From: Bacteroidales bacterium
GTDB taxonomy: Bacteria; Bacteroidota; Bacteroidia; Bacteroidales; WCHB1-69
Length of the DNA stretch: 64,000 bases
NCBI GenBank assembly: GCA_016288655.1
Contig: JAEEKX010000034.1
Location: forward strand, 31,845-95,844
Reading direction: 5' to 3'
Shown here: piece after piece, positions 1 through 9,012 of the stretch
How the letters are laid out: every line of letters starts with the position of its first letter
Numbering within the stretch: the first letter of the stretch is position 1
Notes under the pieces: generated by a model
The model's database searches: none
Seen by the model: only the letters and a program-made list of their open reading frames with translations
Told to the model about the DNA's origin: nothing
Position numbers and translations under genes: made by a program

Positions 1-1411
1 TGAACTTCACGTTGGTCTGTTCGCCCAGCGAATAGTAGTGCCAGATCTCATACGGATAGGCCTGCGGATCGTATGGCTCCTCGGTGATGGTGGTCGGCGG
101 GCCGTAGCGCAGATAGACGCGCCCGCGGTCTGTGCGGAAGCCCTTGATGACCGTACTGCCGTAACGCTCATTCACGTAGTCAACCTTGGCCTTGTATGCC
201 AGCCACGCGCCTTCGGGGTCGTCGGGCGCGCGGTCGATCCAGAAGCCGTAGAAGTACCGTTGCAACTCGTCGAGCGGCACCTTCTTCATCTGCTGTAAAA
301 AGAACTCCTGCTCCGCAACCGTGCCGATAGGATAGAGCGTCGCCACATTCTCTTGAAGTGTCTTCAAATCAGTCATCTTCTCCACAAAAGTGTGCTCCAC
401 CACCACGTCGTCGTAGTGGGAAAGGTCGAGTTGGATCCGCGGATTGCTGCGTTGGAAGAACGCGCGGGAGAAGGCAAGCACCGTGGAGTCGGCGTCCATG
501 ACATAGAGGTTAAGGTGATAGTTGCCCGACGGCAGATGAAAGATGTTGAAAATGTGGACGAAGACGGAGACCGGAGCGGTCTGCACCTCACGACAATAGA
601 CATACTCGGGCTTTGCCGCACGCCCCAGCTCCACAATCTCCGACTTCACGATGAAGGACTTTCCTGCGCCCAGCACCTTGTCAGTGTTGTAAATCTCACA
701 ACTGAAAGGCAGGGAATAGACCTTTTCGGGAGCATACTGCTGGAACAACGGCGTCACCCAGAAGCCGTACTTGTCGAAAACCCCGCCGTCGCCGCTGCGA
801 TTCATCCGCTCGTACAACGAAATGTCGGAGGTCGAGACCCTGTCGGCAGGGAAATCCACATGCACGAAGTCAATATAGCGGATGGAATCGCCATTCCCGT
901 TCACATCTTTCAAGGTGAAATAGAGATAATAGTCGCCATTGGGGACGGCGAGGTTGCGCACGTCGCTGAAATAGGATTTCTCCTGTAGCGACTCCTCCAA
1001 CTTGGGCGGACTGACGAGAATATAATGCAACATGTTGACACTCTCCTCATTACCGCCATCGTTCTTGCGGCGCACATCCACGAGAATATCGACAGAGGCC
1101 TCGTAACGTCCAGCGGACATGGGTTGAGAAACGGCACGTCCATTCTGGACTTCGCCTCGCTTTAAGAGATTCTGGTTGGACATCGGTACGTAATTGACCG
1201 TGCTTCCATCCACGATAAACTGAAATTCAATATACGACTGCATTTCATCCGTAGAATAGGCATGGAAATTCAGAACGGCTTTCAAACTTTTGGTGGCAAT
1301 GCTGTCCGTCTGCGGCTTTGCATTTTTCTTCTTTTGGGCATAGCCGGCGGGAAGAAACAGTGCTGTGAGCAGAAGCAGGACAGTGAATCTCAACAAGTTC
1401 TTTTTCATCAT
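1..1411 (-). CDS. GWxTD domain-containing protein, 3' end outside window
   Basis: I translated this from the minus strand because the ORF track omits it (no stop inside the window). It starts at ATG-ATG-AAA-AAG (1411 or 1408) and stays open for 470 codons to the left edge. The N terminus is a signal peptide (hydrophobic core, then an Ala-Gln cleavage site). The middle looks like a beta-rich region. Near the truncated end the segment GFWIDRAPDDPEGAW is followed by KGFRTDRGRVYLRYGPP, the arrangement of the GWxTD family found in Bacteroidota and some other phyla; the tryptophan motif is GFWID instead of GWxTD. The family has no settled biochemical role. It lies 17 bases after the S8 peptidase gene and is probably co-transcribed with it. 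The family call is confident; function is unknown. Confidence 0.82.
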   Translation of the reverse strand, partial: MMKKNLLRFTVLLLLTALFLPAGYAQKKKNAKPQTDSIATKSLKAVLNFHAYSTDEMQSYIEFQFIVDGSTVNYVPMSNQNLLKRGEVQNGRAVSQPMSAGRYEASVDILVDVRRKNDGGNEESVNMLHYILVSPPKLEESLQEKSYFSDVRNLAVPNGDYYLYFTLKDVNGNGDSIRYIDFVHVDFPADRVSTSDISLYERMNRSGDGGVFDKYGFWVTPLFQQYAPEKVYSLPFSCEIYNTDKVLGAGKSFIVKSEIVELGRAAKPEYVYCREVQTAPVSVFVHIFNIFHLPSGNYHLNLYVMDADSTVLAFSRAFFQRSNPRIQLDLSHYDDVVVEHTFVEKMTDLKTLQENVATLYPIGTVAEQEFFLQQMKKVPLDELQRYFYGFWIDRAPDDPEGAWLAYKAKVDYVNERYGSTVIKGFRTDRGRVYLRYGPPTTITEEPYDPQAYPYEIWHYYSLGEQTNVKF

Positions 1412-1428
1412 TTTACAAGTATAAAAAT

Positions 1429-3135
1429 TTAGTAAAGCCCAATCACTTGGGAATACGAGGTTCCGTCAGGAGATATAACCTTAACTCTCACAAAACTATA
1501 TCCACTATCATAAGCATTGATGTTGAACTTGGGCAGTTTCACTTTGGTAGTGCCGAAGATGTGGCCATCCTCCAAGGCCTGTCCCTTCACCTTGACCTCT
1601 TTCACATAGACGTTGGGATCTCCATCGATTCGCATCTCGAGTTTGATGGTGGAGATGCCTCGGTTGCACAGATAGGCGCAGTTGACGACGGGTTTGTTGG
1701 TGCTGTTGTCGAAGACGATGAGCACGGGAGCGTCGTAGTCGCGGGCGAGGTTGTTGTAGGCAGACATGAAGTTGGGGATACCGTAGCCGGCCTGCGGCTG
1801 CGGATTGCTGTGGAGGTTGCCGGCACGCTGCACGGCATCGATGACATCCTCAACACTTTTCTCGGGGAAGAGTTGCCAGAGGCAGGCGACCATGCCGGAG
1901 AGTACGGGTGAGGAGAAAGAGGTGCCGTAGGATGCCTCAATCTCGTCTTCGGGGGTGATGACCATGACGCGGGAACCGACGGCGATGGCGTCGGGCTTGA
2001 CGCGCCCGTCGGCGGTGGGACCGTAGGAGGAGAACTCGGCCATTGAGCCCTCGCGGTCGATGGCACCCACGGTGAGGACGCCCTCGGCATCGGCGGGCGC
2101 GGTGATGTAGTGCCACTCCTCGTCGCCTTCGTTGCCGGCGCTCACGCAAATGATCATCCCCTTCTGGGCGGCCAACGTGGCGGCCTGCGACGCCCGGCTG
2201 ATCTTGCCGTTCATCTCCTCATATTGATAGGATTGCAATTTGTTGTCGAACTTGTAATATCCCAACGAGGAGTTGAGCACGTCGCAGCCCAGACTGTCGG
2301 CCCACTCCACGCCGGCCACCCAATTGTCCTCCTCGATCTTGTTCTCGCTGCGAGAATCCTCCGTCATCGCCAAGTAGAACGAGGCCTTGGGGGCAGTGCC
2401 CATGAACTCGTTATCGACATAGCCGGTGATGCACGAAAGCACCTCGGAGCCGTGGGAGCCGCTGATGAAGACCGAACGGCCCGGCTGGACGAAATTGCGA
2501 GTGCCCAACAGACGCCCCTCCTGGCGCAACGCCTCGAAACACTCCATCTTGTTGGCGTTCTTGAAGCCGCCGTCCATCACCACCATCAGCATGCCCTCTC
2601 CGCGCGCGCCCAAACGGTGCAGCCAATGAGCCTGGTTCATCGCCAACTGAACGGAGGTCTTGCCGTATGAGAAGTTGCCGACATGCTCATCCGCCACGAA
2701 GACCTCCTTCGTCGTTTTCGGAGGAGTGTAGGTGCTCTGTGGATAGTCGAAAGTCTCCTCGTTCTCTAAAGAAGCCGTGCACTCGCACATCGCCACGCAC
2801 TTCAACTCCCTGATCTGCTTGTCGATATCCTTCACCGTGGAATAAACCGTGATGCCATTGAGCCATTTCGACTTCGTGAGCAGCACCATGTTCTCATCCA
2901 ACGCCAGCACCTGGCGGATGTAACTTTCGTTGACAGGGAAATCCTGCTCGGTGATATCGATGTTGAACCGCTGACGCTTCTCAATGGCCCGCGGCGACAG
3001 GAACTCCTGCGGCCGATCGATTGAATAGGTGGTGTTCGCCTTATCCTTAAACTGCACCCAATATTTGGCGGGCGACTGGGCATACAAGGTCACGAAAAAA
3101 CTCGCGACAATCACAAAAACGAATGTCCTTTTCAT
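1429..3135 (-). CDS. Secreted S8 (subtilisin-like) serine peptidase without sorting tail
   Basis: A 568-residue protein with a signal peptide ending near YAQ. Residues 25-110 form a propeptide-like region (YSIDRPQEFLSPRAIEKR) shared with the second S8 peptidase at 6199-7875. The catalytic domain shows the Asp motif VVMDGG (about residue 188), the His motif GSHGSEV (about 229), the oxyanion Asn in SAGNEGDE and the nucleophile Ser in GTSFSSPVLSGM (about 410). The C terminus is a short beta-sandwich ending in VIGLY and has no T9SS type A tail, so it may stay in the periplasm or leave by another route. Start: an ATG about 20 bases downstream of a TAAATTTG promoter element. It leads an operon with the GWxTD gene and is divergent from the 3255 gene. 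Substrate unknown. Confidence 0.9.
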   Translation of the reverse strand: MKRTFVFVIVASFFVTLYAQSPAKYWVQFKDKANTTYSIDRPQEFLSPRAIEKRQRFNIDITEQDFPVNESYIRQVLALDENMVLLTKSKWLNGITVYSTVKDIDKQIRELKCVAMCECTASLENEETFDYPQSTYTPPKTTKEVFVADEHVGNFSYGKTSVQLAMNQAHWLHRLGARGEGMLMVVMDGGFKNANKMECFEALRQEGRLLGTRNFVQPGRSVFISGSHGSEVLSCITGYVDNEFMGTAPKASFYLAMTEDSRSENKIEEDNWVAGVEWADSLGCDVLNSSLGYYKFDNKLQSYQYEEMNGKISRASQAATLAAQKGMIICVSAGNEGDEEWHYITAPADAEGVLTVGAIDREGSMAEFSSYGPTADGRVKPDAIAVGSRVMVITPEDEIEASYGTSFSSPVLSGMVACLWQLFPEKSVEDVIDAVQRAGNLHSNPQPQAGYGIPNFMSAYNNLARDYDAPVLIVFDNSTNKPVVNCAYLCNRGISTIKLEMRIDGDPNVYVKEVKVKGQALEDGHIFGTTKVKLPKFNINAYDSGYSFVRVKVISPDGTSYSQVIGLY

Positions 3136-3154
3136 CGTAAAATATATTTGGCTG

Positions 3155-3162
3155 CAAATTTA
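3155..3162 (-). promoter_or_regulatory. TAnnTTTG promoter element for S8 peptidase/GWxTD operon
   Basis: The minus strand reads TAAATTTG followed by CAGCC, matching the Bacteroidota -7 element TAnnTTTG. It lies about 20 bases before the ATG at 3135. Confidence 0.7.
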
Positions 3163-3215
3163 CATGAAATTCCCATTTTTTATGATATAAAGGAAAAAAT
3201 TTCAGAATTTTCACG

Positions 3216-3223
3216 TACCTTTG
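3216..3223 (+). promoter_or_regulatory. TAnnTTTG promoter element for the 3255 operon
   Basis: TACCTTTG followed by CAGCC lies about 32 bases before the ATG at 3255. With the minus-strand element at 3155-3162 it makes the 119-base gap a divergent promoter region. Confidence 0.7.
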
Positions 3224-3254
3224 CAGCCGCAATCAACTGCAAAAACTGGTCAAG

Positions 3255-4763
3255 ATGGACGAAACAAAGAAAAAATCACGCAAGAAAGGTTGGCTGATCA
3301 CGCTTCTCGTGCTTTTAGTCCTGGGAACGGGTGCCGGCATCTATTTCTACACCAATTATTTAAGAAAAAGCACCATGGATCCCATGGAGATGGTACCTGG
3401 CGATGCCGCGCTGATGGTGGAGATCAACAACTACGACAGTTTCTTGGAATCCGCGGGGCACTGCCGCGCTTTCCTGAACGATGTGGTGTCACTCGGGGCG
3501 CTCGACGGCATGCAGTTCTTCCTTTCGCAATTCGACCAGCAGACCCTGTCCGGGGAGCCGATGGCGCTCTCGGTGCACCCGACCGACAACGGCAGCGCGC
3601 TGCTGCTGTCGCTGCGCGCCAAGACGTCGGAGTTCGACCGCCTGCTGAAGAAGCTGGAACTCAACCGGAACAACTTCCACGCCCACAGCGGCTATGAGAT
3701 CTACGAGATCGGCACGCACCACCGCACCTTCTACTTCTGCTACCACGACGGACTTTTCACCGTCGCCGAAAACGAGGCGGTGCTGAAGTCGGCGCTCGAC
3801 TGCATGTCATCGCGCAAGACGCTGTGCCGCGCCGAGGCCTTCCAGCCCCTGCGCGAAATGATGGACAAGAACCCGAAACAGAACTGGTTGGTGGTCGCGC
3901 AGTCGGCATTTTGGGAAAGCCAGCAGGGCAACCTGTCGCCCGAAGCCTCGCCCGTGCTTGAGGCCCTGCGCAACGTCACCGACTGGTCGGCCTACCAGAT
4001 CACCGTCAACGCCGGCGAGATCGTCCTGTCGGGCTATAGCGTGCTGAAAGAGGGCGCTTTCCTTAACCGATGGAACGGACAGCATCCCGCCGCCATCACG
4101 ACACCCGAGGAGATCCTCCCCGCCTCCATCGACGATTACGCCGAGTACAACATTTCCGACATCGACGCCTTCTGCCGCAACGCCCAACTTTCCGACAACG
4201 TCAGCACCGCCCTCAAGGCGCTGAAGAGCACCATGTTCCACACATTCACCCTCTCCGACACGCTCACCTACCGCTACTTCGCCGTGCGCGTCCCCACCTG
4301 CGACAGTGCCTTCCTGCAGTCGCTCCTTCCCGACAATCATACGATCGACTCCGTCAAACTCGGCACCCATCGGTTCGGACGCGGCAACTTCGCGCCCGCC
4401 CTCTGTCCCCACGCCACAGCGGTCGCCACCAACACCTTCCTCATCTCCGACGACCTCAACTACCTCGTCTTTTCCGACTCCATCACCAATCTGCAAAAAT
4501 ACAGAGCCGCCCTGTCGAAAAACAAGTCACTGGCTGAAAATCAGATCTATGTCAACTTGAAGAATGACGGCCGCTGGACTTCCCGCGCCGGCTACCAACT
4601 TTTCTTTCAAAACCGAGAGGACTCCATCGACAAATATCTCAACTCCAAACTCATCTCCCGCAACACTCGCCTCCGCGACATCCGATACATTTTATATAAT
4701 GCCCAAGAGCCCGTCGGGCAACTCGTCCCCAACAACATCTACATTCGCTTCTCCACCAAGTAA
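3255..4763 (+). CDS. Membrane-anchored protein of unknown function (DUF3352-like?)
   Basis: A 502-residue protein with a short basic N terminus (KKKSRKKG), one transmembrane helix at about residues 15-35, and a long extracytoplasmic part. After the helix, PMEMVPGDAALMVEINN resembles the opening of DUF3352-type Bacteroidota proteins, where a 'proteins as penalties for subspace' style beta domain follows a membrane anchor; this similarity is from memory and weak. I see no catalytic motif and no cysteine lipobox. It is first in a plus-strand operon: the M20 dipeptidase follows after 41 bases and an S8 peptidase after that. The start is supported by the TACCTTTG element. Function unknown. Confidence 0.7.
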   Translation: MDETKKKSRKKGWLITLLVLLVLGTGAGIYFYTNYLRKSTMDPMEMVPGDAALMVEINNYDSFLESAGHCRAFLNDVVSLGALDGMQFFLSQFDQQTLSGEPMALSVHPTDNGSALLLSLRAKTSEFDRLLKKLELNRNNFHAHSGYEIYEIGTHHRTFYFCYHDGLFTVAENEAVLKSALDCMSSRKTLCRAEAFQPLREMMDKNPKQNWLVVAQSAFWESQQGNLSPEASPVLEALRNVTDWSAYQITVNAGEIVLSGYSVLKEGAFLNRWNGQHPAAITTPEEILPASIDDYAEYNISDIDAFCRNAQLSDNVSTALKALKSTMFHTFTLSDTLTYRYFAVRVPTCDSAFLQSLLPDNHTIDSVKLGTHRFGRGNFAPALCPHATAVATNTFLISDDLNYLVFSDSITNLQKYRAALSKNKSLAENQIYVNLKNDGRWTSRAGYQLFFQNREDSIDKYLNSKLISRNTRLRDIRYILYNAQEPVGQLVPNNIYIRFSTK

Positions 4764-4804
4764 TTTTGAGTACAACGAATTGAATCACAAAAATTTATAA
4801 TATC

Positions 4805-6175
4805 ATGAAAGATTTAAAGAACTACATCGAAACCCACAAAGACCGTTTTTTGGAAGAACTTTTCAGTCTGATCCGCATCCCCTCCATCAGTTCGCAAGAG
4901 GAGCATAAGGGCGACATGGTACGTTGCGCCGAACGCTGGCGTGAGCTGATCCTCGCCGCCGGTGCCGACCGTTGCGAGGTGATGCCCACCGAAGGCAATC
5001 CCGTCGTCTATGGTGAGAAGTTCATCGACGCCAACGCCCCCACCGTGCTAGTGTACGGCCACTACGACGTCATGCCCGTCGATCCCATAGAACTCTGGAA
5101 ATCAGAACCTTTCGAACCCGTCATCCATGACGGAAAGATCTGGGCGCGCGGTGCGGACGACGACAAAGGACAGTCGTTCATGCACGCCAAGGCCTTCGAA
5201 TACATGGTGAAGACCGGCCAGCTGCCCTGCAACGTCAAGTTCATGCTCGAGGGCGAAGAGGAGATCGGCAGCGGCAGTCTCTACGGCTTCTGCGAGAAGA
5301 ACAAGGAACTGCTGAAGGCCGACATCATCCTGGTGTCCGACACCGGCATGATCGCCACCGACATCCCATCCATCACCGTCGGCCTGCGCGGACTGAGTTA
5401 CCTCGAAGTGGAGGTGACCGGCCCCAACAAGGACCTGCATTCCGGCATCTTCGGCGGTGCCGTCGCCAACCCCATCAACATCCTCTGCCAGATGATCGCC
5501 TCCTTGCAGAACGAGAAGAACGAGATCACCATCCCGCACTTCTACGACGACGTGCTGGTGCTCTCCGACGAGGAGCGTGCCCTGATGGCCAAGGCCCCGT
5601 TCAACCTCGAGGAATACAAGAAGGCCATCGACGTAGAAGAACTGCACGGGGAAGAAGGGTACAGCACTATCGAGCGCACCGGCATCCGCCCGACGCTCGA
5701 CCTCTGCGGCATCTGGGGTGGCTACACCGGCGAGGGCTCCAAGACCGTGCTCCCCTCCAAGGCCTGCGCCAAGGTCTCCATGCGCCTTGTGCCCAACCAG
5801 GACTCCACCAAGATCGCCGAACTATTCCAGAAACATTTCGAGAGCATCGCGCCCAAGTGCGTCAAGGTGAAAGTGACTCCGTGCCATGGCGGCGAGGCCT
5901 ACGTCTCCCCCATTGATATGCCCGCCTACAAGGCCGCCGAAAAGGCCTACGAGACCACCTTCGGCAAACGCCCCATTCCCACCCGCAGCGGCGGCAGCAT
6001 CCCGATCATCTCCGGCTTCGAGCGCATCCTCGGCACCAAAGCCATCCTCATGGGCTTCGGCCTCGGCGAAGACGCCATCCACTCCCCCAACGAGAACTAC
6101 AAACTCGAACACTTCTTCAAAGGCATTGAAACCATTCCGTACTTCTATAAATATTATGCTGAGATGATGAAATAA
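4805..6175 (+). CDS. M20 family metallodipeptidase
   Basis: A 456-residue cytoplasmic di-zinc peptidase. It has the M20 landmarks in order: the opening helix LIRIPSISSQEEH; metal ligand His and partner Asp in VYGHYDVMP (about residue 85); the bridging Asp in ARGADDDKGQ (about 118); the catalytic Glu pair in LEGEEEIGS (about 150); a metal Asp in SDTGM (about 178); and the C-terminal His in AIHSPNENYK. Length and the inserted dimerization lid are typical of the M20 dipeptidases that act on dipeptides or blocked dipeptides. There is no signal peptide. It sits between a membrane-anchored protein and a secreted S8 peptidase (23 bases to the latter), which suggests intracellular completion of protein digestion. 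Exact substrate not predictable. Confidence 0.92.
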   Translation: MKDLKNYIETHKDRFLEELFSLIRIPSISSQEEHKGDMVRCAERWRELILAAGADRCEVMPTEGNPVVYGEKFIDANAPTVLVYGHYDVMPVDPIELWKSEPFEPVIHDGKIWARGADDDKGQSFMHAKAFEYMVKTGQLPCNVKFMLEGEEEIGSGSLYGFCEKNKELLKADIILVSDTGMIATDIPSITVGLRGLSYLEVEVTGPNKDLHSGIFGGAVANPINILCQMIASLQNEKNEITIPHFYDDVLVLSDEERALMAKAPFNLEEYKKAIDVEELHGEEGYSTIERTGIRPTLDLCGIWGGYTGEGSKTVLPSKACAKVSMRLVPNQDSTKIAELFQKHFESIAPKCVKVKVTPCHGGEAYVSPIDMPAYKAAEKAYETTFGKRPIPTRSGGSIPIISGFERILGTKAILMGFGLGEDAIHSPNENYKLEHFFKGIETIPYFYKYYAEMMK

Positions 6176-6198
6176 ATCATCCGTCCTTTATTATAAAG

Positions 6199-7875
6199 AT
6201 GAAACGTATCACTCTCTTTCTGCTTTCCGCCATTTTCACCACGGCGGCCTTTTCCCAGAACGTCAACTGTTACCGCATCTATCTGCACGACAAGGAGGGC
6301 ACCCCCTACTCCATCGACCAACCCGAGGAGTTCCTCTCGCAGCGTTGTCTTGACAAGCGCGCCCGCTACGACGTGCCCGTCACCGAGCAGGACCTGCCGC
6401 TCAGTCCCACCTACATCAGTGCGATTGAAGGTGTGAGCGCACAACTGCGGGTGCTGTCGAAGTCGAAATGGACCAACACACTCACGGTGTGGTGCCCCGA
6501 CACAGCCCGCATGGCCGACGTGCGCGCCCTCGCGTTCGTCGATAGCGTAAAGCCCGTCGGCTTCTACGAGAGTATGGACAACCGCCTGTTCGACGACCTG
6601 CCGGTTTACGACCAGACCGTCAACCCAAGTGACTCGACGACCTACGGCAAGGGTGCGGCGCAACTCGCGCTGCACAACGGACAGTTGCTGCACGCCCAGG
6701 GCTACCGCGGCGAGGGGATGCTCATCGCCATGCTGGACGCCGGCTGGCTCGCCTTCGAACGCACGCCGTGGTTTGCCAACCTATACGAAAACGGCCAAAT
6801 CTGGGGCACCCGCAACTTCGTACCGGGCATGGAGAACGTCTATCTGGGACACAGCCACGGCACCAGTTGCGCCTCCACCATTGTGAGCAACGTCTTCGCC
6901 AACGACACGCTCGTGGGCGTCGCCCCCAACGCCAATATCTTCTTCATCCGCACGGAAGACCCCGAATTTGAAATGCTCATCGAGGAGGACTTCTTCGCCG
7001 CCGGACTAGAGGTGGCCGACAGCATCGGCGCCGACATCGTCACGGCGTCGCTGGGCTACACCCGCTTCGACGACTCCTCGTTCGTCTTCGACTACAGCTC
7101 CTGCGACGGGCACACCTCCATCTGCTCGCAAGCCGCCACCATCGCAGCACACAAGGCCATGGTGGTCTGCTCCGCCGCCGGCAACGACGGCGCTAACGAG
7201 TGGCACAAACTCTCCCGCCCCAGCGACGCGGAGGACATCCTCTGTGTGGGCGCCGTCAACGTCGATAGCGTCTATGCACCCTTCTCCAGTTGCGGACCCA
7301 GTTACGACGGCCGCGTCAAGCCCGACGTAGTCTCCTGTGGCTATGACACATACGTGGTCGCCCCAGGTACCTACGATGGCGAAAATCCCTTCCATTACAT
7401 GGTGATCTACGCCGGCAACGGCACATCCTTCGCCACCCCCATCATGGCGGGCATGGCCACCTGCCTTTGGCAGGCGCTGCCGCAACTCAACTCCTTAGAA
7501 ATCATGCAGATCATTCGTGAATCGGGGCACCAGTATAACGCGCCCGACACGCTGTTGGGCTACGGCATTCCCAACATCTACCAGGCCTGGCTCGACCACC
7601 GCACCGACGGCATCGCCGCACCGCTCCTGCCCACCGTCACCTTCACCGCCTTCCCCAACCCGTGCAGCAGCCAACTCACCATCCGCAACCCCGGACACGA
7701 GAGCGTCAACATCTGCGCCTTCGACCTGCGCGGACGGGTGGTTTTCGCCGACAACAACTTCAACGACAACAATTTACAATCCATCAACACCACATCCTGG
7801 CCGGCAGGCACCTATTTAGTGCGCGTGCAACGGCAGTGGGGCCGCGCCGAAATCATCAAGGTGGTCAAGGAATAA
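6199..7875 (+). CDS. Secreted S8 serine peptidase with T9SS type A sorting domain
   Basis: A 558-residue preproprotein. It has a signal peptide (ends FSQN), then a propeptide-like region parallel to that of the 1429-3135 peptidase (YSIDQPEEFLSQRCLDKRAR). Catalytic motifs are Asp in AMLDAGW (about residue 180), His in GHSHGTSCAS (about 220), oxyanion Asn in AAGNDGANEW and Ser in GTSFATPIMAGM (about 412). The last 80 residues (AFPNPCSSQLTI, then AGTYLVRVQ) form a T9SS type A tail, so the enzyme should be exported by T9SS and attached to or released at the cell surface. It is last in the 3255-7875 operon. It converges on gpsA with only 23 bases between the stops. Confidence 0.92.
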   Translation: MKRITLFLLSAIFTTAAFSQNVNCYRIYLHDKEGTPYSIDQPEEFLSQRCLDKRARYDVPVTEQDLPLSPTYISAIEGVSAQLRVLSKSKWTNTLTVWCPDTARMADVRALAFVDSVKPVGFYESMDNRLFDDLPVYDQTVNPSDSTTYGKGAAQLALHNGQLLHAQGYRGEGMLIAMLDAGWLAFERTPWFANLYENGQIWGTRNFVPGMENVYLGHSHGTSCASTIVSNVFANDTLVGVAPNANIFFIRTEDPEFEMLIEEDFFAAGLEVADSIGADIVTASLGYTRFDDSSFVFDYSSCDGHTSICSQAATIAAHKAMVVCSAAGNDGANEWHKLSRPSDAEDILCVGAVNVDSVYAPFSSCGPSYDGRVKPDVVSCGYDTYVVAPGTYDGENPFHYMVIYAGNGTSFATPIMAGMATCLWQALPQLNSLEIMQIIRESGHQYNAPDTLLGYGIPNIYQAWLDHRTDGIAAPLLPTVTFTAFPNPCSSQLTIRNPGHESVNICAFDLRGRVVFADNNFNDNNLQSINTTSWPAGTYLVRVQRQWGRAEIIKVVKE

Positions 7876-7898
7876 CCGGTCAACGAGCCGTACTTATC

Positions 7899-8930
7899 TT
7901 AAATATAGTATTCCGCGATGCGCTTCATCTCGGAACTGACGTTGTTGCCTTCGTACAGAATGCCGTAGATGGTCTCCGAGATCGGGATGGAGGCGCCGAA
8001 CTTCTTGTTCATCTCATGGATGCAGCGGACGGCATAGTAGCCCTCCGCAATCATACTCATCTCCAACTGCGCCACGCGCACCGACAGCCCGTGACCGATC
8101 ATGTTGCCGAACATGCGGTTGCGGCTGAAGTGAGAGTAAGAGGTCACGAGCAGGTCGCCGAGATAGACCGAGTCGTCGAGACAGCGCTCGCCCGGGAAGA
8201 CCTGGCGGACGAAGTTCTTCATCTCGCGCACGCCGTTGGCGATGTAGGCGGCGATGAAGTTGTCGCCATAGCCCAGACCGCTGTAGATGCCGGCGCCAAG
8301 GGCATAGATGTTCTTCATCACGACGGCGAGTTCTGCGCCCTTGATGTCGGAAGAGACGGAAGCCCGCACGTATCGGTTGGTGAACATCCTCGCCACGTCG
8401 GCCGCCAATTCCGCGTTAGTGGAGGCGGCGGTGAGAAAGGTGAACTTCTCTTGCGCGATCTCCTCCGCGTGCGACGGTCCGCTGATCATGGCCATGTTCG
8501 CCATCGGAATATGGAACTCATCATGCAGGTAGTCGGTGATAAACTGCAACCTCTCGGGAATGATACCCTTGACCGCCGTGATGATCTTCTTGTTCGACAT
8601 CCGGCTCTTCTTCAACGGCTCCAACGTCTTCTGCAAAAAAGCGGACGGGGTGACAATGATGACATAGTCGGCGCGGTTGACCACCTGACGCAAGTCATTG
8701 CTCACTTTAACATCTTTTGGGTCGATAAAAGTGGAACTGAGATACTTGGGATTGTGCCCATATTTGTTCACGCCCTCCACGATTTCGGGCTCTCTCACCC
8801 ACCAGTGGATGTGTTCGAGATTGGCCGATAATATCTTGATAATCGCGGTGGCCCAACTACCTCCGCCGATGACAGCGACACGGTAGCGAAGGCGTGTTTT
8901 CTTTCTAAAAGGAGTAGCGGTCTCTTCCAT
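7899..8930 (-). CDS. gpsA: Glycerol-3-phosphate dehydrogenase [NAD(P)+]
   Basis: A 343-residue cytoplasmic enzyme that reduces dihydroxyacetone phosphate to sn-glycerol 3-phosphate for phospholipid synthesis. The Rossmann motif is RVAVIGGGSWATAI (residues about 18-31), where most homologues read GAGSWGTA. Further family signatures are ITAVKGI, ISGPSHAEEIA and the catalytic Lys in VVMKNIYALGAGI, followed by GYGDNFIAAYIANG. Length is normal. A TATTTTTG element in the 82-base gap before it suggests its own promoter, although it also follows sdaA on the same strand. Confidence 0.95.
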   Translation of the reverse strand: MEETATPFRKKTRLRYRVAVIGGGSWATAIIKILSANLEHIHWWVREPEIVEGVNKYGHNPKYLSSTFIDPKDVKVSNDLRQVVNRADYVIIVTPSAFLQKTLEPLKKSRMSNKKIITAVKGIIPERLQFITDYLHDEFHIPMANMAMISGPSHAEEIAQEKFTFLTAASTNAELAADVARMFTNRYVRASVSSDIKGAELAVVMKNIYALGAGIYSGLGYGDNFIAAYIANGVREMKNFVRQVFPGERCLDDSVYLGDLLVTSYSHFSRNRMFGNMIGHGLSVRVAQLEMSMIAEGYYAVRCIHEMNKKFGASIPISETIYGILYEGNNVSSEMKRIAEYYI

Positions 8931-8964
8931 TTAAAAGGAGTCTTTTTAACTTTTTTTAAGTGTG

Positions 8965-8972
8965 CAAAAATA
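8965..8972 (-). promoter_or_regulatory. TAnnTTTG promoter element for gpsA
   Basis: The minus strand reads GTGTATTTTTGCAC; TATTTTTG matches TAnnTTTG. The element is inside a small GTGxA/TxCAC inverted repeat and lies 35 bases before the gpsA ATG. Confidence 0.6.
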
Positions 8973-9012
8973 CACTTTTTTTTTGAAAGAGAGATTTTTT
9001 CAGAAAAATGTG

